64,000 nucleotides of DNA. It comes from Sphaerolaimus hirsutus. Taxonomy: Eukaryota > Nematoda > Chromadorea > Monhysterida > Sphaerolaimidae. Below, piece after piece: positions 23,401-31,084 of the stretch. Within the stretch, counting starts at the first letter, position 1. Each line of letters starts with the position of its first letter. The position numbers and the translations under genes were made by a program. The notes beneath the pieces are model-generated. The model had not been told where the DNA came from, made no database searches, and worked only from the letters and a program-made list of their open reading frames with translations. The stretch is taken from assembly GCA_964036195.1 (NCBI GenBank), contig OZ038459.1, forward strand, positions 4,089,206 to 4,153,205, read 5' to 3'.

Positions 23401-23671
23401 AAAGAGTAAAATCTTTACAGGGATTGTTTACATTCACCTGGTGTCCCTGCAAGAGCCTGTAAAATGTAAAATGTCATGCAAAGTGTTAAAAGTCATGGAA
23501 AATGCCATGGAAAATTGCTTTCATTTATTTTACTGAGGAGATAACATTTTACATGACTTCCGGCACTTTACATGAGATTTGACATTTTACCGGGATTTTA
23601 CAAGGCCTGGCAGATGATCCGTGATGAACTTCATTCAAAAAATCATCAACTAGTCCGTGGATTTCCGAAAT
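8429..23671 (-). CDS. Gene C: protein with Pro/Tyr-rich then Asn/Gln-rich C-terminal tail, 5'-partial, 7 exons modelled
   Basis: Function unknown. Exons in transcript order are 23602-23671, 23438-23446, 20539-20623, 10413-10646, 9417-9565, 8653-8855 and 8429-8467. Every junction is GT-AG and in phase. The middle part carries Thr/Pro-rich sequence (RPPTRAPPTTPTPYQTTT) and Tyr/Pro repeats (YGPYPTRPYPNPRPPPHY). The end is Asn/Gln-rich and finishes GEYYQYDGYEQQ-stop. Such composition suggests a disordered tail, possibly of a cell-surface or RNA-associated protein; this is inference. The 8468-8652 intron is exactly one MITE, and the 23447-23601 intron also lies in a copy of that family. Introns of 3-10 kb are filled with transposons. 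If the 9417 donor were not used, the frame would stop at 9352-9354. The N-terminus is not found. Confidence 0.6.
8468..8652 (-). mobile_element. Introner-like MITE forming the entire last intron of gene C
   Basis: The 185-bp intron begins GTGCCACTCCCAGACC and ends GGTCTGGGACTGTCC+TCAG. The ends are inverted repeats of the MITE family seen elsewhere in the window. TCAG directly precedes the element and is repeated at its far end, so a 4-bp target duplication would supply the 3' splice AG. Exonic frame is phase 0 across it. Confidence 0.75.
8653..8855 (-). CDS. Gene C exon, Asn/Gln-rich
   Basis: The acceptor is accaaaccag|CCAGCC and the donor AATCAG|gtgcca. Two bases plus 67 open codons include NFGYNQYNYGNSNQQNQLQH and GHHDQDQMKEDNSFQTKN. 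The donor is the first base of a MITE. The low-complexity N/Q bias argues for a disordered region. Confidence 0.65.
9417..9565 (-). CDS. Gene C exon, Tyr/Pro-rich
   Basis: The acceptor is cccatcgcag|TGGACG. It reads GRMVPVYVPWSMGGHTEYRC followed by a Pro/Tyr-rich repeat. The donor chosen is CATTATG|gtattg, which is in phase with the Gln-rich exon. If it is read through, the frame stops at 9352-9354 after WHYGVRGLTPFCAGLN, so this may be an alternative last exon. Confidence 0.65.
9608..9783. mobile_element. TACCGTAT-type TA-flanked element, short
   Basis: TACCATATACCTTGAG at the left and TTCAAGGATATACGGTA at the right. It lies beside gene C exon 9417-9565, in the intron. Confidence 0.65.
10006..10289. 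mobile_element. TACCGTAT-type TA-flanked element
   Basis: TACCGTATTTGCTTGAATAG and CTATT-type complement TTCAAGCAAATACGGTA. Shares its left TA with the right end of another element (GATGAAATACGGTA). Confidence 0.8.
10413..10646 (-). CDS. Gene C exon, Thr/Pro-rich
   Basis: The acceptor is accccgcacag|GACTCA and the donor GGCAC|gtgagt, a full consensus. 77 codons are open on the minus strand: TQIRTSLSWDYYEGVYDAE, then RPPTRAPPTTPTPYQTTT, then GPYPVPVIKRRDFHIIYVRE. The two leftover bases are completed by the next exon to Thr. Confidence 0.7.
10685..10733. mobile_element. Minimal 49-bp Mutator-like element
   Basis: GGCTATTTACACAGGTCCCG joined almost directly to its inverted copy ending GTGTAAATAGCC. 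TAGCTGATT, 9 bp, is at 10676-10684 and 10734-10742. Only the inverted repeats remain. Confidence 0.85.
10988..12035. mobile_element. TATACTCGGCGGAC-type inverted-repeat elements, at least two nested or adjacent
   Basis: TATACTCGGCAGACACGATA at 10986 faces GATGTCATCCGAGTATA at about 11175; ATAACTCGGCAGACATGATA at about 11360 faces TATCATGTCTGCCGACTATA at about 12032. ATGATGGAGTGTTTCCT is shared with 32935-33210 and 39955-40126. Confidence 0.5.
12128..12562. mobile_element. TACCGTAT-type TA-flanked element
   Basis: TACCGTATATCCTCGATTAA and TTTGAGGATATAAGGTA, with CTCGAATAACTCCCCCC repeats inside. Confidence 0.75.
12635..13250. mobile_element. Mutator-like foldback element, 9-bp duplication
   Basis: GGCTATTTACACAGGTCCCG and its complement at the ends; TTTATTTTA at 12626-12634 and 13251-13259. 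The arms share ATTTGGTGATAATTCACC and GGCATGCGTGTACTCC with 51012-53339. Confidence 0.85.
13741..15010. repeat. TTCAAGAGGGCTTTTCGAGGG interspersed tract
   Basis: Irregular repeats of TTAATTCAAGAGGG and CTTTTCGAGGGGG on both sides of the hAT element at 14041-14879. Probably an expanded interior of the TACCGTAT family; no clean ends seen. Confidence 0.6.
14041..14879. mobile_element. hAT-like element with (GGTCCC)-type stems, duplication ATTCAAGA
   Basis: Ends TAGGGTTCAAACGGGA and TCCCGTTTGAACCGTA; ATTCAAGA at 14033-14040 and 14880-14887. Stems are runs of GGTCCCGGTCCCG. A second internal copy of the end starts at 14631. Several open frames here are repeat artefacts. Confidence 0.8.
15305..17307. 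mobile_element. GAATTAGAGCTC palindromic element with an internal insertion
   Basis: GCCGGAATTAGAGCTCAGCG at the left and CGCTGAGCTCTAATTCCCGC at the right. The apex of the palindrome is at about 17041 (AGACTATTGCAAGCAGCAGT). Interrupted by the element at 15456-16914. Confidence 0.7.
15456..16914. mobile_element. Inverted-repeat element with CTTGGCATCTAGACC motifs, 10-bp duplication
   Basis: CAATACTGAG lies at 15446-15455 and 16915-16924. The arms of more than 100 bp share GATAGCATGGATTTCTGCCT. The interior (15640-16630) has no convincing gene; open frames lack domain features and splice sites. Confidence 0.75.
17456..17858. mobile_element. TACCGTAT-type TA-flanked element
   Basis: TACCGTATTACTTCGAATTA and TTAGAGGTAATACGGTA. 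The interior GAGTGTAACGTGAACGTACA is shared with 29167-29598 and 58780-59475. Confidence 0.75.
18085..18881. mobile_element. hAT-like element with GCGCCA stems, duplication CTCAGGAG
   Basis: Ends TAGTGATG and CATCACTA; CTCAGGAG at 18077-18084 and 18882-18889. Arms are arrays of GGCGCCATGGCGCTTTTGGC. The middle holds a TACCATATTTCCTCG element without its right end. It lies in a worn CAGAGTTG-type element (about 17304-18999). Confidence 0.85.
19208..20121. mobile_element. Foldback element, arms of about 270 bp
   Basis: ATGGTCGGGCTGAAAAGTCC and its complement at the ends. The arms carry TTAAGTTGTGATCATGAA and CACCAGTGTTGGCAATGTG. A second, partial copy is at about 21780-22482. Confidence 0.7.
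20179..20499. mobile_element. TACCGTAT-type TA-flanked element
   Basis: TACCGTATTTGTTTGAATAG and TTCAAGCAAAAACGGTA; sister of 10006-10289. Confidence 0.75.
20539..20623 (-). CDS. Gene C exon, KEFRQKAHTYY segment
   Basis: The acceptor is cattttgcacag|GAAAAG. 27 codons are open, reading KEFRQKAHTYYAVNAPQHCK and then DEVASMS. The donor is AGTCG|gttgct, in phase with the next exon; GCCA|gtatga is a better consensus but gives the wrong phase. The stretch is GC-rich compared with the repeats on both sides. Confidence 0.5.
20660..20946. mobile_element. TACCGTAT-type element, right end missing
   Basis: Starts TACCGTATTACCTCGAATTA 37 bases from the gene C exon 20539-20623 and breaks off at GGCGAAATAATGG. 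It lies in the intron upstream of that exon. Confidence 0.6.
21780..22482. mobile_element. Partial copy of the 19208-20121 foldback
   Basis: Shares GCACCATTTGTACATCAGTA and TAGCGCGAATGGCGA. The right end is diverged (TTCAGCCCAACCATA). Confidence 0.6.
22511..23180. mobile_element. GCGACG-stem inverted-repeat element, boundaries unclear
   Basis: TAGTGACGTCGCC at the left and CAGCGACGCGTCGCC at the right, with repeated GGCGACGCGTCGCCG inside. The architecture resembles the GCGCCA and GGTGCC elements, but no duplication is seen. Confidence 0.4.
23438..23446 (-). CDS. Gene C candidate 9-nt micro-exon
   Basis: Sequence GGACACCAG lies between ctcttgcag and gtgaatg. It would join phase 1 to phase 1 and keep the frame from the exon above into the KEFRQKAH exon. 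Such small exons are easily found by chance; the support is the phase agreement and the consensus flanks. Confidence 0.3.
23447..23615 (-). mobile_element. Introner-family MITE between the first two gene C exons
   Basis: Diverged ends (CCAGGCCTTGTAAAAT and TTTTACAGGCTCTTGCAG). The inner GTAAAA and terminal CAG give an in-frame intron of 155 bp in the gene C model. Confidence 0.45.
23602..23671 (-). CDS. Gene C exon (first one seen)
   Basis: Open frame ISEIHGLVDDFLNEVHHG followed by SSARP, ending at CCTT|gtaaaa inside the inverted repeat of an introner-family MITE. The acceptor (aaatggaag|ATTTCG) is weak, so the upper boundary is uncertain. The phase agrees with the micro-exon that follows. 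Confidence 0.35.
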
Positions 23672-23828
23672 CTTCCATTTAAATATGCAAGTAAATTTGA
23701 TTGGGTGCAATCAATTTTGGACTGACTTTTGAAATAACCGGCACATGCTTCTGATCCATGCATGAACATAAAACTAAAGCTAGTAAAAATTATTAAAGTG
23801 TAATGAATTGACATGATGACCCAGGATG

Positions 23829-23972
23829 TACCACCAGATCCTGTAAAATATCATGTGAAATATGATCTAAATATCACGAAAGATGATAAATGCATCGTAG
23901 AAAACTTTTTTTGACATTTCACATGACCTTTTACAATTTACATTGCATTTTACAGGGTTTGGGGAACTTTTC
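23829..23972. mobile_element. Diverged introner-family MITE
   Basis: CAGATCCTGTAAAATATCATG at one end and TTTACAGGGTTTGGGGAAC at the other. No exons recognised beside it. Confidence 0.4.
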
Positions 23973-24288
23973 CCTGGTGGGAAACTTTTTTTGCCCGACA
24001 CTTTTTTCAAGCAGACGGATTTTTTTAGTATTTTACAAGTGTTTACCGAAAAATAGAATGGCAAAAAACGGGTGGAATGATTGCTTTATAAAATTTTTCA
24101 AATTTCTTCTTGAAAAATTGTAAGTGCTGGATTTTTCAAGTTAAAAAGAATATTGTAAATTAAGAAATGAATGGATATTTGTTGCGTGTGGGAATATTCA
24201 CATCAATTTTTGAATAAAATTTTTTTCTTGTAAACATGTGGTTTATGATGCCAATATAATTACAATGCAAATAGAAATGATTTGTGAG

Positions 24289-25373
24289 CAGGGTTGGCAA
24301 AATCTCAGAAAAAAATAAAAATAAAATAAAAATAAAATGGAATATTCAAGAATAAAATAAAATAAAATAAAATGGAAAATTTAAGAATAAAAATAAAAAT
24401 TGTATAAAAATTCGAATTTTTGTAAAATTGTATAAAAATTCAAATTTTTGTAAAATTGTATAAAAATTTGTATTTTTGTAAAATCGTATAAAAATTCATA
24501 TTTTTTGTAAAATTTTGTCTCATTGCTTGAGTCTCTACCTGTTTATTCATGGATCTGGGGGCAGTCCCAAGCATTGTAAAGTGTCAAATGTGATGTAAAA
24601 TGTCATGCAAAGTGTCAATTGTCATGACAAATGTAAAGTAAAGTGTAAATTGTCATGACATGTAAAAATTAAAGTATCAATTGTCAAGCAAATTGTGTTC
24701 AAATCTCATGTTTTATTTCAAAATCTTATGTTTTGTATCCAAATTATGTTGTTGTTGACTCCAAATCTTATGTGAACATTTGGATACAAAAACATAAGAT
24801 TTGGATATAAAACATACTATCGATACAAAAACACAAGATTTGGATGCACAATTTAACTTTGCATGACATTTGTCATGACAATTGCCACTTTGCTTGAAAT
24901 TTTACATGACACTTGACATTTTGCATGACAATTGATACGTTACTTTACATTTGTCATGACAATTGACACTTTGCATGACATTTTACAAATGTGCCCAGCA
25001 CACTCCAGTAGTCCTTCTACTGAAAATGCAAACCATTCTTATCAATAATTGTAACTTTACACTTGCAGCTAGCTAACAATACATACTGCATGCAACTTTT
25101 GAAAAGTAAGCGAAAATTTTTTCACAGGTCTTTCATGTATAGGTCTAATTATAACAATTTTCTGGCCTTGCATGCATGTTTATGATTTTTTGTAAAATTT
25201 TTGTACAATTTTTGTAAAATTTTTGTAAAATGTGTCATTCTATTTTATTAATGACTTTTGGGAATAAAATAAAATAAAATAAAATGAAACAAGAATAAAA
25301 TAAAAATAAAAAAAAATTTTTATACAATTTTTATACAATTTTACTAAAATGAATTTTTATAAAACCAACCCTG
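24289..25373. mobile_element. hAT-like element, duplication TTTGTGAG
   Basis: Ends CAGGGTTGG and CCAACCCTG; TTTGTGAG at 24281-24288 and 25374-25381. Reverse-oriented sister of 2345-3360, sharing the interior from end to end. Confidence 0.85.
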
Positions 25374-25382
25374 TTTGTGAGC

Positions 25383-25656
25383 TACCGTATGTCCTCGAAA
25401 TACCCCCAGGGGGTTTATTTTTTCAGAGTGGAAATTTTTAGGGCGGTATTTCGAGGGGGGGTTATTATTTCGTCAGAAATTTTCGTGAATATCATATTAA
25501 GGAACACGCTTTTTCATACCTAAAACCGGTAATCAACATGACAAAATAGGAGATACTGGACCTATAAATGTACATCGCTATACAAACTGTTTCTATGTGG
25601 TGCATATATAGTGTATATATGCAAACTATTTCGGGGGGGGGGGGGTATTTTGAGGA
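25383..25656. mobile_element. TACCGTAT-type element, right end worn
   Basis: TACCGTATGTCCTCGAAATA at the left and GGTATTTTGAGGAAT at the right, abutting the duplication of the hAT element 24289-25373. Confidence 0.6.
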
Positions 25657-26639
25657 ATCAAAAATTTACAATTTAATTTAAATATTACATTTTACATGGC
25701 CTTTAAAATGTCTTTTGACACTTTGCCCGACAGTTGACATTTTACAGGCTCCACTAGTGGACCCTGTGTCAGATATTTTACATTTTTCTCCTATTTTGCT
25801 ATTTTTCCACTTTTCCTTCCCAATTACACCACTCGTCAGATTACTGCGGCAGAAAATTGGCGTTCCTAGTCCTTAAGCGCAAGTGCGTGTTAATTAATTA
25901 GAGAGTTGTTTTGAGGTACGGGGAGTTTGACACACAATCAGGAACAGCTCCAGAACCCCTTAAGGTCCTGGCTAGTTCCTGTGGACGGACACATCAACTT
26001 ACCAACCGTCTCGTAATCTGCCGACGTTACTTTGGTTAATTGTTAATTAAATAAATTAAATCAGAAGCACTCCAGTTAGCCATAAAGCAATTAGTAATAC
26101 TTCAGGGGGACCAATTTGGTTTGCACGGAACTTTATTCAGCGAAGTAATTGGAGTCAATTTACAATAGCACAAAATGAGTCGTAAAACCTCTAGTGGGTG
26201 AAAAAAACTGCAAAACCAGCACGTTTTATAATCATCAACAAAGTACCATATCACAAATGAATACTTATTTTAAGACACAACAAACTACAGTCATTAAAAT
26301 ATATCAAGATGAAACAATGATCATGTGAAAACCATCAAAATATGATACACAATAATTTGCCGAATAAAATACTTGATAACATACTAAACAAAACGATTTT
26401 CATGAGCAATGTAAACTTATAAACAAAGGGGAGTGTAAGCACAAGGAAAACATATATTAGCTATTTCATTAATTATTACTTTGTCACAAGTGGGCTTTTA
26501 TTTTTTAATTATGGTACCAATCTGAACAGGTGGTGTGTCGCTATGTTATCACCCTGCGCCGCTAAGCATAAATATTTCAGTTGCACACCCGACCAAGTTA
26601 TTGAAAATATGTCTTGTGGGGTTTTTCAAAAATTTATAA
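25657..26639. other. No gene or repeat recognised
   Basis: AT-rich. 25690-25760 holds a fragment resembling the introner family (ACATGGCCTTTAAAATG). A possible 3' untranslated region of the minus-strand exon at 26640 lies at its right edge. Confidence 0.4.
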
Positions 26640-26745
26640 TTATTTAATGGCCGCGGCAGGTTCCATTTGGGCGTACTGTCCTGGGGCTGCGGCCTTGTTG
26701 GTGGCGTGGCGGTGCACAGCAAACTTCGCGTTTGCCGTGACTTCC
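26640..26745 (-). CDS. Last exon of an unidentified minus-strand gene
   Basis: Frame EVTANAKFAVHRHATNKAAA then PGQYAQMEPAAAIK and TAA (26640-26642). Purines occupy 24 of 34 first codon positions, which supports this strand and frame. The acceptor is ggtgcacag|GGAAG, with a poor pyrimidine tract. A possible upstream exon on the same strand reads GSGDTRVAKLLPQPITVQHN (about 26930-27045) and would be in phase, but it overlaps the competing plus-strand exon. Confidence 0.4.
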
Positions 26746-26955
26746 CTGTGCACCGTGAGTGTTCATTTGGTCACACCTGGTCATTCTTGAGTCGTCAGGT
26801 TGTCTGCGCGTAGGGGGTCGTTTACATTTCACACATGGTTTACTAGCCATATTTCTACCCACACCTGTTTCCCTCATTGAGTCCCCCCATCTCAGATAGT
26901 CCCCGACGTAACGGGCTTTCTGTGTGATGGGTCACCCCAATAGTTCGCGTTCACT

Positions 26956-27037
26956 ATGGAAAAAGTTGTGCTGAACGGTGATTGGCTGGGGAAGCAATTT
27001 GGCGACGCGGGTATCTCCAGAGCCAACACCATGTTCA
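26956..27037 (+). CDS. Candidate first coding exon
   Basis: ATG in a fair context (act ATG g), then MEKVVLNGDWLGKQFGDAGI and SRANTMFS, then donor TTCA|gtaagg. Purines fill 18 of 26 first codon positions. An in-frame stop lies just upstream, consistent with a start. No following exon with matching phase was found, so it is not joined to gene B. Confidence 0.35.
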
Positions 27038-27065
27038 GTAAGGCCGCTTTTGGAAGAAACTTGGA

Positions 27066-27836
27066 TAATGAATATCTGTGTTTTGAGTTTTTTCACAAAA
27101 AAAACTTGAGTTTCTTTGTTTTATTACTGTGTTTTTTGAAAAAACTTGAGTTTTTTGGTAAAAACTCAAGTTTTTTGATAAATACTCAAGTTTTTTTAGT
27201 AAAAACTCAAGTTTTTTAACATAAAACTCAAGTTTTTTGGTAAAAACTTGAGTTGTTTTACAAAAAATTGCATTTTACAGCATTTTATTGTTGAAACAGT
27301 GGTTTTCTTATCAAATATTGGTTTTGCATACGTTTTGTTGTGCATTGGAAAAACTTTCATTAGTTCACTGGAGGTAGTTCCAAATGGGTGACCAATATGT
27401 TTGACAGCTTGGGAGGTGAGGAGCCCTCAGCTCAATTGTGTGAGCTGGCAGACCCTGGTGGACACTCATCAACACTTCGATCACAGTCCAAAATATTGTC
27501 AAAACCACCAGGAGATGCGGACACCATTATTTTTTGGATACTTATTTCATCGTTAAACTTACACAAAGGATACTCGAAGTATTTTCACACTATACATCAT
27601 ACCTTATGTATGCACATATACACATTGTTCAGTTCAAATCTTGTGATTTCAATTGCTTGGATAATAAAACTCATAAAACATTTCCGTATTTTCTGTGTTT
27701 CCGTGTTCTCCAAAAAAGAACTCATTTGAGTTTCCGTGTTTTTCAAAATTGTTGAGTTTCCGTGTTTCTGTGTTAAACAAAAACACGGAAACTCAATGAG
27801 TTTCCGTATTTAATATGTGTGTTTTTGCCATCGTTG
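27066..27836. mobile_element. CAACGATGG-type hAT element, left end missing
   Basis: Shares ATATCTGTGTTTTGAG, an ACTCAAGTTTTTT array (27105-27260) and the CCATCGTTG end with 31085-32253. The region 27390-27530 has an open frame that I could not assign. Confidence 0.6.
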
Positions 27837-28589
27837 TGTGTGAGTAAAATGCGACCCCCTCCAATAGTGCGACCACCAAAGAAAAACAAAAAACCAATTA
27901 AGCAAGTTATTGCGCAATCTTCGAACGCTGCTAATTTGGCGGACAAGGAACTATTAAATGGCCATTTTTCTGGCTTTATGGTGTTTATTGCTAGGTATAC
28001 AATATTGCTTTACAATGTCATGCTCACACTAGGTTTCGTGGACAAATGAGTTGTTGAGTTGATGTAAAATAAAATGCGACCCCCTCTATTAATGCGACCC
28101 CTCCAATAGTGCGACCCCCAAAATTTGCTGAAAACAACAATTCGCCAGTCGCAGAAATAGAGTATTTACGGTATTTAGTTTAGCCGTTCTATGCCGCAGG
28201 GTGTGCAGTAGATAAATTGCACCTGCTTTACAATATGTTTATGTCGGTAGATTCAATTAGTCCAAAATATTTAATAAATATTTAATGAAATTTTATCGTG
28301 TAAAACTAGTATTAAATGTGAATGGCCCACGAAAACGGATTAGACAAAAAATCAATCATTAGTCTACAAATCAATCATTGGTCAACAAGCAGGGTCAAAT
28401 TAGTATTTAATTAAATAACTTTCAAGCCCTCTAATTAACTAGCTTTCAGCTCATAATGCGGTGAAATATAGGCTCATATAAAACCGGACGCGCGGAATCT
28501 GGAGCTGCAGCAGTAGCACCGTGAGAAACTTCCTCAAACTTTCCGAGAGAGAAAAAAACATGAATTTTTCCCAAATTCTTTGAAATTTC

Positions 28590-28694
28590 ATGATAATTTC
28601 ACTATCGCATGCATTTATGCACGCGACTGCCGCATCGCCGCTGTTGTTTGACAAGAATTTTAAAATGTTGATAATTAAGCAGGATATCAAGAGT
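28590..28694 (+). CDS. Gene B exon 1
   Basis: 35 codons from ATG 28590, or 26 from ATG 28617, to donor AGAGT|gtgagttt. Encodes LLFDKNFKMLIIKQDIKS at its end. The minus-strand open frame over the same bases has no matching splice sites and is treated as a shadow. Confidence 0.55.
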
Positions 28695-30164
28695 GTGAGT
28701 TTCATCTATTGTTTGTGAGTGTGTGGATTGTGTGAACGTTTAAAATGTGAACAAAAACGTATTTTAACGTGTTTCAGCCAGTCTTTTGGTCACGACGAGT
28801 ACTTGGCAGGTTGCCAGGGATTATACAACCGCAAACGATGGTCAATGCGCTTACGTTCCAGCCCGAAGCAGTGGTGAGTGCGATGTCCACTTTACATTCA
28901 CCATTTTCTGAGGCAAAATTGTCACCTTTCAATTTTTATTTCTCAGGTAACTGAAAGTTTTTCTACCATTCCAGTTTCAATTTTCGTGGCAGAATTTTTC
29001 TTCCTCCTTTTTCATCCGTTTTTCAAATTGCAAAAAAATTTTACACCCTAAAAGTGTGACACAAACACAATGGGAACTATTTTGGTCAGAAAAAGCTGTT
29101 GTAATAAAAAAACATTTTGTAATCAAATAAAATGGTAAAAAAAAATTTTTGGTAAAATATTGGATATACCGTATTAACTCAAAATACCCCCAGGGGGTTT
29201 AGTATTTCGCCAGCAAAATTTGAGGGGGGGGGGATAATTCGAGGGGGGGTTTATTTGAGGGGGGTCTGTTATTTCGCCAGAAATTTTCGGAAATTCCCCA
29301 TTCGCAGACGTGGACAAATCTAACAATTACGCAGATGTATATGTGTTTATAGGCATATATAACTGTATATACACATACACCTTTCCCTAACGTCACTTAG
29401 CCATCACTTTTAACGTATGTTCTGCATTGTACAGATCACAAACTACGGTATTTGTTATGTACGTTCTCTTTACACTCAATTTTAGGGGGGTATTTCGAGG
29501 GGGGGGGGTTATTATTTCCTCAGCCGAATTTTAGGGGGGAGATTTCGAGGGGGGGGGGTTTATTCAAGGGAGGGGGGATAATTCGAGGTAATATGGTAGA
29601 TAAACTGATTCAGCTTATGAAACGTTTGATGACCAGTTTGGGTCGGGCCAGGGCCCAGGGAGAAGTTCCAAACCCTGTAAAATGCCCTGTAAAATGTCAA
29701 ATGTCATGCAGTGTCCAAAGTCATGCAAAATGCCCTGCAAAATGGCAAACACATGTTGTTTTCGCAAACAAAATTCATTTTTTGCAGGGCATTTTACATG
29801 ATTTTGCATGACTATGCATCACATTTGACATTTTACTGTGAATTTTAAAGGGTCTGGGGTTGGCTAAAGGTACGAAACTCACTCAATGTACACGACACTT
29901 ATAGCAAAAATTTCACCCACAATCAACATAGGTAAAACGAACACCAAAATGAGCACACTTTCAACAATATTTAAAAACATCAACTAGCAGAGCTACCCAT
30001 CGCAGCTTCGCTCCGCTCTGCGCGCTCCACTTGGCACGGTGCCAAAACCGAACACGAGCACGAAGGACACGCGGCAGTTTGTGCCAAATTTCGATACAAC
30101 GAAAGCTGAGGAAACGATCAAGAAAGCGAAATCCATGCTCATGTTTAAGGGATGGGTGGAGTGA
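28590..30164 (+). CDS. Gene B: small unidentified protein, 119 codons in 3 exons, complete
   Basis: Exons are 28590-28694, 28778-28873 and 30006-30164, all joined in phase 0 with consensus donors (AAGAGT|gtgagt and GCAGTG|gtgagt). An in-frame TGA lies just before the first ATG; a second ATG at 28617 would give 110 codons. The sequence starts MIISLSHAFMHATAASPLLF, has a basic middle (SRRVLGRLPGIIQP), and ends with a Lys-rich segment (FDTTKAEETIKKAKSMLMFK, GWVE, stop). I see no signal peptide, membrane span or known motif. Intron 2 contains a TA-flanked transposon and an introner-family MITE. Confidence 0.6.
28778..28873 (+). CDS. Gene B exon 2
   Basis: The acceptor is taacgtgtttcag|CCAGTC and the donor GCAGTG|gtgagtg. 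Exactly 32 codons, phase 0 to phase 0: PVFWSRRVLGRLPGIIQPQT then MVNALTFQPEAV. The intron to exon 1 is only 83 bp. Confidence 0.6.
29167..29598. mobile_element. TACCGTAT-type TA-flanked element in gene B intron 2
   Basis: TACCGTATTAACTCAAAATA and ATTCGAGGTAATATGGTA; its sequence GCATATATAACTGTATATAC is the empty-site counterpart of 58780-59475. Confidence 0.75.
29655..29860 (+). mobile_element. Introner-family MITE in gene B intron 2
   Basis: AAACCCTGTAAAATGCCCTG at the left and AAAGGGTCTGGGGTTGGC at the right, with GTCATGCAAAATG-type internal repeats. It is well inside the intron and does not define its ends. Confidence 0.55.
30006..30164 (+). CDS. Gene B exon 3 (last)
   Basis: The acceptor is ctacccatcgcag|CTTCGC. 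52 codons then TGA. Contains LRSALRAPLGTVPKPNTSTK and FDTTKAEETIKKAKSMLMFK. GC-rich start and purine-rich first codon positions support coding. Confidence 0.6.
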   Translation, partial: LRSALRAPLGTVPKPNTSTKDTRQFVPNFDTTKAEETIKKAKSMLMFKGWVE

Positions 30165-30271
30165 CCGTTTGTTGCGAGCTGTATTTATTTGTCGTATTTA
30201 TTGAATTGGGGGATGGTATAAGCAAATATCAGGTATCGAATTGTCGAATGTCGATTGATATAATTAGGTGG

Positions 30272-30830
30272 GTAGGCAATAGTGTTTCGAACCCATACCA
30301 GTACTAAACGTCGATAAGTCCAAAAAATCGATTTTGAGCAAATGGCATTTATAGTATCGTTTCTAGTTTTCTTTCGGTGCTGAAAATTGTAGATTCTAAA
30401 TAGGTATTGATTATAAAGTTTCTCAATTGTTATGGCACGATTTCATTATTTCCGTCTTTTACTGTGAAATTGATGTTTTGAAGCGTATTTCCGCATTTTA
30501 TACGCATTTTCAGCAAAAATACCGGGGGAAAAATCGATTTTTGTTGTGTTTTTTTTCTGATGGTAAAAAAATTCGAAAATATTCGAAAATTAAAAAACGA
30601 ATTCAATTTTCGATTTTTTTCTGCCATCACTACACTTCATTGATACTCATATGGATCCTCTTTTTGTTACTCGCACTGTGTCTAAATCACTTAACTTTTC
30701 CAGACATAAGACATTGACCGAATAAACTATGATCAATATTCTCATGTCTGCTCCTTGCAAAAATATGGTTATCAAATGCTTGATACATCTCTGTATGATG
30801 CCATTTTAGTGAGTAACATACCGCAAATCC
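30272..30830. repeat. Dispersed repeat, copy 1
   Basis: Resembles 33849-34390 over most of its length (TAGTGTTTCGAACC, TTTCTCAATTGTTATGG, GAAATTGATGTTTTGAA, CATTGACCGAAT). Ends undefined. Confidence 0.55.
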
Positions 30831-31084
30831 TCGAAAAAGACCCCCCTCGAATAACACTCCCTTGAATAACTCCCCCCTTTTGGCGAGGTGAGGAAAAAAT
30901 AACTCCCCCCTTGAATAACTCCCCCCTCCTGAAAAACTCCCTATGTGTATGAATACGATACAATACAAAATGCAAAAGAATATTAGCCAACAGCAGCAAC
31001 AGCAGATAAATAAATCATGTGTATGCAGTGTATACACATCTTTTTGTTGTTGTACAGTTTAATACATGAATAACGTGTGTTGAC

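Noticed and set aside
26650..26751. Plus-strand frame with LGVLSWGCG, recalling a trypsin C-terminus, ending at CACC|gtgagt
   Set aside because: No catalytic Ser, His or Asp exon nearby, and the minus-strand frame over the same bases has better codon structure.
27388..27530. Open frame MFDSLGGEEPSAQLCELADP
   Set aside because: Inside a CAACGATGG-type hAT element and not conserved in the sister copy; no splice partner.
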